Assembly (NCBI GenBank): GCA_037349105.1
Contig: JAYJMM010000087.1
Location: 558,001 to 622,000 of the forward strand
Direction of reading: 5' to 3'
DNA: 64,000 nt
From: Limnomonas spitsbergensis
Taxonomy: Eukaryota; Chlorophyta; Chlorophyceae; Chlamydomonadales
Shown here: piece after piece, positions 45,401 to 54,400 of the stretch
Position numbering within the stretch: position 1 is the stretch's first letter
Layout of the letters: the number at the start of each line of letters is the position of its first letter
Notes under the pieces: model-generated
Told to the model about the DNA's origin: nothing
The model's database searches: none
Seen by the model: only the letters and a program-made list of their open reading frames with translations
Made by a program: the position numbers and the translations under genes

Positions 45401-48400
45401 ATGCTCATGACGATACTTAAGACTTGAATTCAACAATGAAAATGATCTTGTTTAATTGACCCCACCCAACCTTTGCTTATCTCTGTTCACTTAACCAACG
45501 CAGAAAGCCTTTGCTTATCTCTGAAGGCATCATTATGCTCTTGATGATTAACCCTGAACCCTCATTCGACAAAGAATACCAATCGTCAATACCTTTTGCT
45601 CATCCCTGAAGGCATTGTGATGCTCGTGTTTGCCCGTGGGGAGCTGGCCAAGTTCATCGGGGAGGTTTCTACGACGTCGGTGCCGTGCGGCGTGATGGGC
45701 GTGGGTGGCAACAAGGGAGCGGTGAGTGGGGAGGGGGGGATGGGGGGGGTGAATTGTAGCTGCATCGGGGAGGTTTCGACGACGTCGGTGCCGTGCGGCG
45801 TGATGGGCGTGGGTGGCAACAAGGGAGCGGTGAGTGGGGAGGGGGGGAGGGGGGGCGGATTGTAGCTGCAACTTGGCTGATTTGTAGCTGAATTGTGACT
45901 GGATTGTACCTGATTTGTATTGGGATTGTGGCTGAATTGTGGCTGAGGATTCCTCAAGTAATCAGTGCTGTGGATCTGATGCGGCATTGGTACAATGATA
46001 CTGCAACTCCATCCCATAGGATCACATGGGATCCAGATCTGAAAATCTGGCTTGTATCTCAACCCCAGATCTAGATCTATCTCTTACCTTTGGTAGCCCG
46101 AGAAAGCGAGCGCTTTCCAGGCAGCTATCGTGCAGCCTCTCCGTATCTTCCCTGTACCTTCCATGCAGTATCCCTGCAGCTTCTGGTTATGTTATGTTTT
46201 CCCACGTAGGTTGCCGTCAGCATGTCTGTCTTCAGGCGACGGTTCATCCTATTGACGTCACACTTTGCGGCGCACCAGGTGAGTCCGCCACACCTGGTAT
46301 GGAAGTGTGGATTTGATTTATTTTTAACGACCCAGGCGCCCCTACCGCGATCAGTGCACGCTGCACATGCACCTCTGGCTAAATAACAGAGGTAGTTTAC
46401 ATACCGGTACCTAATCATGCAAAATCATAAGACACAATATGTGTTGCCTATTTTTTTTCTTGTTGCTCACTGAAGGGTTCAGGGCTTAGGGTTCAGGGTT
46501 TACTGAAGGGTTCAGGGTTTACGCATGGCCATCTTTGTGGGCTTCATCAGTTGCGCGATGAAACGATGGGAATGAAGCCAAGCCTGACTTGTGGTATATG
46601 ACCTAGGCTGGCTTTGGGGCCAACCCTTGACTGGCCTGTGAAAGGTGGCCATTGTATCAAGCACCTGGCTGCGCCAGGATGCCCTACCATAGGCTGTAGG
46701 GTTTAGGGTGCCCTACCATAGGCTGTAGGGTTTAGGGTGCCCAAACTTAGGGTTTAGGTTGCCCAAACATAGGGTTTAGGTTTTAGGGTTCCTACCAAAG
46801 GGTTAAGGGTTTAAGATGCCCTACTGCAGGCCACGATGTGGCTGGAGTGAAACCTAATCAACTCACACAAATTCACACTTTGGCACTCCACTTCACACCA
46901 CCACTCACCTCCTCCCCACACTTCCTCAGGAGAAGCTTGAGGAGTGTAACGACAACTATCTCAGGATAACACACAACCTCAAATTCAGCATTTCATCCCC
47001 TCCACCTGTCCCCTCCACACCTCCTATTCACCCCTCCACACAAATCCCTTCCACACTTCCTCAGGCCAAGATTGAGGAACCAAACGACAAGGACCGTCTC
47101 TCAAGATTGCTCGCAACCTCATGTTCAGCAATTCATACCCTTCAGGAGTCCCCTTTACAACTCCACACTTTCACTCCACACATCCACACATCCGCAGGCC
47201 AAGGTGGAGGAGCGAAACGACAACTATCTCAAGATTGCACGCAACCTCAAATTCAGCAATACGTCCACCGCTGCTGGGGCTGAGGGGACGAGCGGCCTCA
47301 CAGGAACAGGTTTGTGTGTGCAATGCATTTCCACAGCGAGCGAGGAGACCTTGTTGGACGACCCCCACAACGACTTTTTTTACAGACCAGCAGAGAGCTG
47401 AAAGCGAGCAACATGTGTAGCTGAATTGTAGCGTAAGTGTAGCTCAAATGTAGCTGACGTGCGGGCAATGAATTTCCCTCCCCGATGCGCGAACGCACGG
47501 ATGTCCGACACAGCGAGCGAGGAGACCTTGTTGGACGACCCCTACAACGAAGCGTTCTTCTGGACTTTCAGAGAGCTGAAAGCGAGCAACACCTGTAGCT
47601 AGAGTGTAGCTGAAATGTAGCTGACGTGATGTTATATATTTCCCTCCCCACAGCGAGCGAGGATACCTTATTGGACGACCCCTACAACGACGCTTTCTTC
47701 CGGACTAACAGCTTCAGCGCCGAAGTCAGCGCTCACGGCAGCAGCAGCTGCAGTTCGCTGGCCACGGGGACGATGATGCAGGGCATGCCGCCACCACCCT
47801 CAGAGGCAGGCCCGGGAATACGTGATGCCGAGGTCGTCATCTGGATGGGCGATTTCAACTACAGGTGCGGAGGAGTGTGGAGGAAGTGTGGGTGTGAAGT
47901 GGGTCGCTGGCCGCGGAGATGATAGTGCAGGGCCTGCCGCCGCCGCCTTTTTAGGCAAGCCCGGGGATGCAGAGGTGGTGATCTGGATGAAAGATTTCAA
48001 CCAAAGGTGTGGAGGAAGTGTGGAGGAAATGTGGGAGGTGTGGAGGGTGGGGGTAAAGTAGGTGGCTGGCCGCGGCAATGATGGTGGCATGGTGCACATG
48101 ATCCGAATTGAACGTGGATTTCTGCCACGGAATCAAGCAGGTCTATGCGCATGGCGTTGATGCGGTTTCCCGTGTCCTGCAGGGTCAGCCTCATGGTCCC
48201 TCTTTCCTCCTTATCCTCACATTCCTCTCTTTATTGTAATCCTTGTTGCTGATCCTGTTCCTGCCGCAGAATCAAGCAGGGCTATGAGCATGTGGTCGAC
48301 GTGATCTCCCGCGGCCTGCAGGGGCAGCCTCATGGTCCCTCCTCCCTTTTCATCCTCAGGATGCCCCTCCCTTGATTTAAAACCTCGTTATCTTGTTTGT

Positions 48401-51400
48401 TCCTGCCGCAGAATCAAGCAGGGCTATGAGCATGTGGTCGACGTGATCTCCCGCGGCCTGCAGGGGCAGCCTCATGGTCCCTCCTCCCTTTTCGTCCTCA
48501 TGATGCCCCTCCCTTGATTTAAAACCTCGTTATCTTGTTTGTTCCTGCCGCAGAATCAAGCAGGGCTATGAGCATGTGGTCGACGTGATCTCCCGCGGCC
48601 TGCAGGGGCAGCCTCATGGTCCCTCCTCCCTTTTCATCCTCAGGATGCCCCTCCCTTGATTTAAAACCTCGTTATCTTGTTTGTTCCTGCCGCAGAATCA
48701 AGCAGGGCTATGAGCATGTGGTCGACGTGATCTCCCGCGGCCTGCAGGGGCAGCCTCATGGTCCCTCCTCCCTTTTCGTCCTCATGATGCCCCTCCCTTG
48801 ATTTAAAACCTCGTTATCTTGTTTGTTCCTGCCGCAGAATCAAGCAGGGCTATGAGCATGTGGTCGACGTGATCTCCCGCGGCCTGCAGGGGCAGCCTCA
48901 TGGTCCCTCCTCCCTTTTCGTCCTCATGATGCCCCTCCCTTGATTTAAAACCTCGTTATCTTGTTTGTTCCTGCCGCAGAATCAAGGAGGGCTATGAGCA
49001 TGTGGTCGACGTGATCTCCCGCGGCCTGCAGGGGCAGCCTCATGGTCCCTCCTCCCTTTTCATCCTCAGGATGCCCCTCCCTTGATTTAAAACCTCGTTA
49101 TCTTGTTTGTTCCTGCCGCAGAATCAAGCAGGGCTATGAGCATGTGGTCGACGTGATCTCCCGCGGCCTGCAGGGGCAGCCTCATGGTCCCTCCTCCCTT
49201 TTCATCCTCAGGATGCCCCTCCCTTGATTTAAAACCTCGTTATCTTGTTTGTTCCTTTTACAGAATCAAGCAGGGCTGTGAGCATGTCGTTGAAGTGGTC
49301 CCCAGGTGCCTGCAGGGCCAGCTGCTGCTACTTTCCTTATTCTTTCCCTCCCCTCCCCCTTTCCTCCCTTAGATAATTCCTTTGCAAACTGTGTTGTTCT
49401 GACGCAGGATCAAGCAGGGCTATGAGCATGTCGTTGACGTGGTCTCCCGCGGCCTGCAGGGGCAGCTGCTGCCCGACGACCAGCTGAGACAGGAGGCCAG
49501 CAAGGGCATCATCTTCCACACTTTGGTGAGCCTGGTATGAACAGGCGTACACACTTTGGTGAGCCTGGTATGAACAGGCATGCGCATTGTTGCATATGAC
49601 GGCATCAGTTTGTGTCACTGACACTGCCGGTTTGGGGTTTAGGCACTACACCATAAACACTTTACCCTTAAGCCTTTAAAAGCCTAAAAAACTATTGGTG
49701 TCGTTGAAAATCGTGTTTTACTGCTCTCAAGGTGGAACCCTTGCTCGCGGCCAAATCCTTCCAGGACAAAGTTTACTCTCCTCAGCCCCCTCAGCTACAA
49801 TTTAGCTATGATTCAGCTACACCACATGATTTACGGCAGAGGCACGGCAGCAGGATGCCTCCAGCTTAGCTTGCCGGCAATAGGGTTAAGGGTTTAGGGC
49901 ATGGAAGCATTAACCTATGCCGTATCGAGCAGTGTCATGCCATATCGTAGCACTTTGGCAATACAATCCGGCTGAAGATGTGCCGTATCATGCTACCATG
50001 CTACCATGGTTTAAGGTTGGATACCAAGCAGCCCAGTGGCGGACGCCCAGCGGCCTACCAAATGTAGTATGGCGCGCACTATAGCAAACACTCGTACTGC
50101 CTCCCCCACGCTGTACTCTTACGGGTACTGCTCTGCATGTGTACTCCCTCACCCGTGTACCGCCTTGCAGTACGAGGTACCTCCCAGCTTCCCTCCGACG
50201 TACAAGTTTGACAAGAACGTGCCCATGGGCCTTCTCGGCAGGTGGGCTGTGTTGTGTTGGGCTCTTCCATCTCAGGGTGTGCTTCAGCTACAGTTAAGGG
50301 TGTGCTTCAGCTACAGAAAAGGGTGTGCTTCAGCTACAGTGAAGGGTGTGCTTCAGCTACAGGTAAGGGTGTGCTTCAGCTACAGTGAAGGGTGTGCTTC
50401 ATCTACAGTGAAGGGTTTGCTTCAGCTACAGTTCAGGGTGTGCTTCAGCTACAGGTAAGGGTGTGCTTCAGCTACAGTTAAGGGTTTGCTTCAGCTACAG
50501 TTCAGGGTGTGCTTCAGCTACAGGTAAGGGTGTGCTTCAGCTACAGTTGAGGGTGTGCTTCAGCTACAGTTAAGGGTGTGCTTCAGCTACAGGTAAGGGT
50601 GTGCTTCAGCTACAGTTAAGGGTGTGCTTCAGCTACTGTTAAGGGTGTGCTTCAGCTACAGGTAAGGGTGTGCTTCAGCTACAGGTAAGGGTGCGTTTCA
50701 GCTACAGTTAAGGGTGTGCTTCAGCTACAATTAAGGGTGCGCTTCAGCTACAGGTAAGGGTGCGCTTCAGCTACAGGTAAGGGTGCGCTTCAGCTACAGT
50801 TAAGGGTGTGCTTCAGCTATAGTGAAGCTACATCACCATCTACAGCCGTTGGGGCCTGTAGTGAAAAAATGCAGCTATGTGTCAGCTACATGCCAGCTAC
50901 ACTGCTCCGTCTCAGGCCCTCAGTACACCTTCTGTGGCCACCTGCCGAACATCAAAAGCCAAATCGCCTTTTGTCCACAGCCTTGTACCCTACACTTTGA
51001 ACCATCAATGCCAGCCTTAATATAAAATACTTAAATGTAAACCCTGAACCCCAAGCCTTTGAACCGCGGCCTTAAACCCTGAACCCCTAACTCTCAGCCT
51101 TGAAACCAAAGGCCAAAACATTAAACCCTTTACGCAAGCCACAAACTGCCCTTTTTTTTGCAGCCCTATCCAGTATGACTCGACAAAGAGAAGCTTTGCG
51201 TGCTGGCTTGGACGGACCGCATATTGTACTGCATCCTGTACTGCATCCTGTACCGCGGCACAAATCGGAAAGTTTGCAGCCTAAACCATACAATCCTGAA
51301 CCCTGAACTCTCCCCTCCACGCAGCCGTATCCCATATGACTCGTCGGAGAAGCGTCGCGTGCCAGCTTGGACGGACCGCATCCTGTACCGCGGCTCTGAG

Positions 51401-54400
51401 CCCTCCCCCGGCGGCGGGTTGTCCTCTGGCCCCGCCCGCGCCGAGGATATCCTGGTTACGCCCTCTGGGCCGCCAGAGGAGGCGTACCATGCATGTATGG
51501 AGGTGCGAGATAAGGGGTCAGGGGTCGTTTTTGTTTGATTCAGCTACATATCAGCTAAAAATCAGTTGTGATTCAGCTACAGCGTGTGGAGGATATTTTG
51601 GTCGCGCCTGCGGGGCCGCCAGAGGAGGCGTAACATGCATGTGTGGTGGTGCGAGATAAGAGGTCGGATATCAGTTTACTTTGTTTCAGCGACAGGTCAG
51701 CTACAAATCAGTTACGATTCAGGTACACCGTGCCGAGGATACTTTGGTCACGCCCTCGGGGCCGCCAGAGGAGGCATACCATGCATGTATGGAGGTGCGA
51801 GATACCGGAATGGTTTAGGGATCATTTTAGTGTGTTTCAGCTTCAGGTCAGCTACAATCCTGGCACATATCAGGAATAATTCAGCTACATGTCAGCTACG
51901 ATTTAAGTATAGACCAGCTTCACATCAGCTACAATTCAGATACATGTCAGCTTCACGTCAGCTACGATTCAGCTTCAGGCCAGCTTCAACTCAGCTAAAA
52001 ATAGGTACTCCGTGCTCCGGAGGATATTCTGGATACGCCCTTAGGACTTGCATGGAGGATTGCAGGTGCGTCATGAAGGTTGGGGCTGTATCTATTTTCA
52101 GCTACAATGCAGCTGCCCCTTGCAGAAGATGTCCCGTGCCTGCATGGTGGAGAGAGATGAGGGTTTAGGGCATGGTAGCACGATACGGCGCAATACGGCA
52201 CGGGTTCAGCTGGATTGTGCTACCATGGTTTAGGGTTTAGGGTGTAAGGTTGATTTTAAGGTTTTAGGATTTCAAGGGTTTCAGGGCTGAAAGAATCCAG
52301 CTATATCCGACACATCAAGCGCAGGCGCTGCCTGGTCGTCTTCGACATTAAGGCGCTGCCTGGTTGTCTTAAACATTAAGGCGCTGCCTGGTCGTCTTCG
52401 ACATTAAGGCGCTGCCTGGTCGTCTTCGACATGAAGGCGCTGCCTGGTCGTCTTAGACATACCAGTACCAATTGATAACTTGCACTGGCAAAATTTAATC
52501 GCGAACGCAAGGCGCCATAGCTGGTAGCCTTTTGTTTTTGCAAGGATGGTTTCAGGTGAGGACGCGGCCTCCGCCCATGCCGCACTGTTTTCTTAACCCT
52601 CACGCTGTTGCGGGGCGTAATGTTCTTTCTTTCGGGCCCCTTGCCTATGCTTTAGTTATCTACCCCTACGGTATAGGTCTAGATCTGCGAGCCGGATCAC
52701 AAGCCCGTGGTACTAGATCTAGATCTCACTGTGCCAAGCTACATCCACGAGATCAAGCGGAACATCTGCTTGGCCTTCTATTGTCCATCCCTCCCTTACT
52801 ACTGCCACCACTCTCCACACTACAGATCTGCGAGTCGGATCACAAGCCCGTAATTCTGGAGCTAGATCTCACGGTGCCCAGCTACATCCAAGAGATCAAG
52901 CGGAAACTGAGCCTGGACGTCATGGCGGCGCTGGCAGCAACTGGATCTGAGGGAGAAGATGGCGGCTACGGCGGCGTAGGCAGCCTACCCAAGGCAGCGG
53001 CGGTGGCGGCGGGCGTTACGGTCCCCGCGCAGATCCGGCTTCATCTAGATCCGGTTGATGCAGCGCAGGCGGGCCGGAAGACACTGTTGTTAGGTGTGCA
53101 TGCATTAGGCGAGGTTTTATGTTTATGGTTTGTGATCCAGGGTAAATTAGGTTGCATGGTTAACGGAATTATGGTTTCAAAGGCCAGGGGTTTAGGGTAC
53201 AGGTTTAAAGGATTTAGAGTATCGGAGAATAGGGGGTAGGTAACAGGGTTTAAGGATCTAGGGTTTCGGAGTATAGGGGTAAAGGGTACAGGGTTAAAGG
53301 ATCTAGTGTTTCGAAGTCTAGGGGTTTAGGCTACAGGGTTTAAATATCTAGGGTTTAAGAGTATATAGGGGTTAAGGGTACAGGATTAAACGATCTAGGG
53401 TTTAAGAGTGTAGGGGTTAAGTTAAGGGTACAGGGAAGGAGTCAAGGTGAATGATGCTCCCAGGCGCTGCAGGTGAGTGCCAGCTATCATTGGTTATATG
53501 CACTGGTTACATGAACTGGTTAAGTGACAGCGGCCTGCCGTGCAATTTTCTGGCTTCCATCGCACGACATGGACATTTGAGCTCAAACACCGGCCAGTGT
53601 CCTACTTAGCATCGCACATGCCTGTTCATGCCATGCTTTCCAAAGTGTGGAAGATGATCCCCTTGCTGTGCCGGCCTGTGTCACAGGGATCCGGATGCCT
53701 GGGTTTATTTATCATGGTTCGGCATTTTGTTTCGCCAGTTGCAGCGTGATGTTCCTGGAAAGAACCAGCCCTTGACAATTAAACCCTGACTGTAAACCTC
53801 AACTATAAACCCTTCAACATAAATCTTCAACCAGTAACCCCTCATCATAAGCCAATAACCCTAAATAAAGTACCAATTACCCCTAAACCAAGAACCCTAA
53901 ACCATTCACAAAAAACGATGAACCCTTAACCATAAAATATAAACCACTATCCGTACCCCTGAACCTACAGCCCCTAAGCCCTTAACCCTCAATAGTGCTA
54001 ATCGTGCAACATGCTGCCCAAGCGTTTTACTGTTACCAGAATTGTTGTAGGCAGGCCCTTACAAAGCCGTGAACGTGGTGGATCCTGGGATCTAGATCTG
54101 TGATCCCTCAGATCCAACGTGACAGGCATGGTGGATCCTGTATAAAGATCTTTGATGCCACAGATCATATATCGCAAACAATGCTCACCCTTAACCCCAA
54201 ACCTGGACCCTGGCCCTCAACTCTTGACCCCTGACCCTAAACCCTATATCCTGAACCCTGACTTCAATTATCAACCCATACCATGGCCCTGGACCCGAAC
54301 TGTGACCCTTAACCCTGCCCCTAAACCCTCCCCCCAAGACCTGCCCTAAACCCTGCTCCTAAACCCTGCCCCCAAGACCTGCCCCTAAACCCTGGCCATA

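Noticed and set aside
48260..49407. Regularly spaced repeats resembling a CRISPR array
   Set aside because: The 142-bp units are repeated in full with no variable spacers, and the repeated part is the start of exon 18 of the host gene. The genome is eukaryotic.
50036..50458. 140-codon frame overlapping exon 19
   Set aside because: Only the part at 50171-50241 fits the phosphatase domain and splice phases. The remainder is the 23-bp minisatellite and intron.
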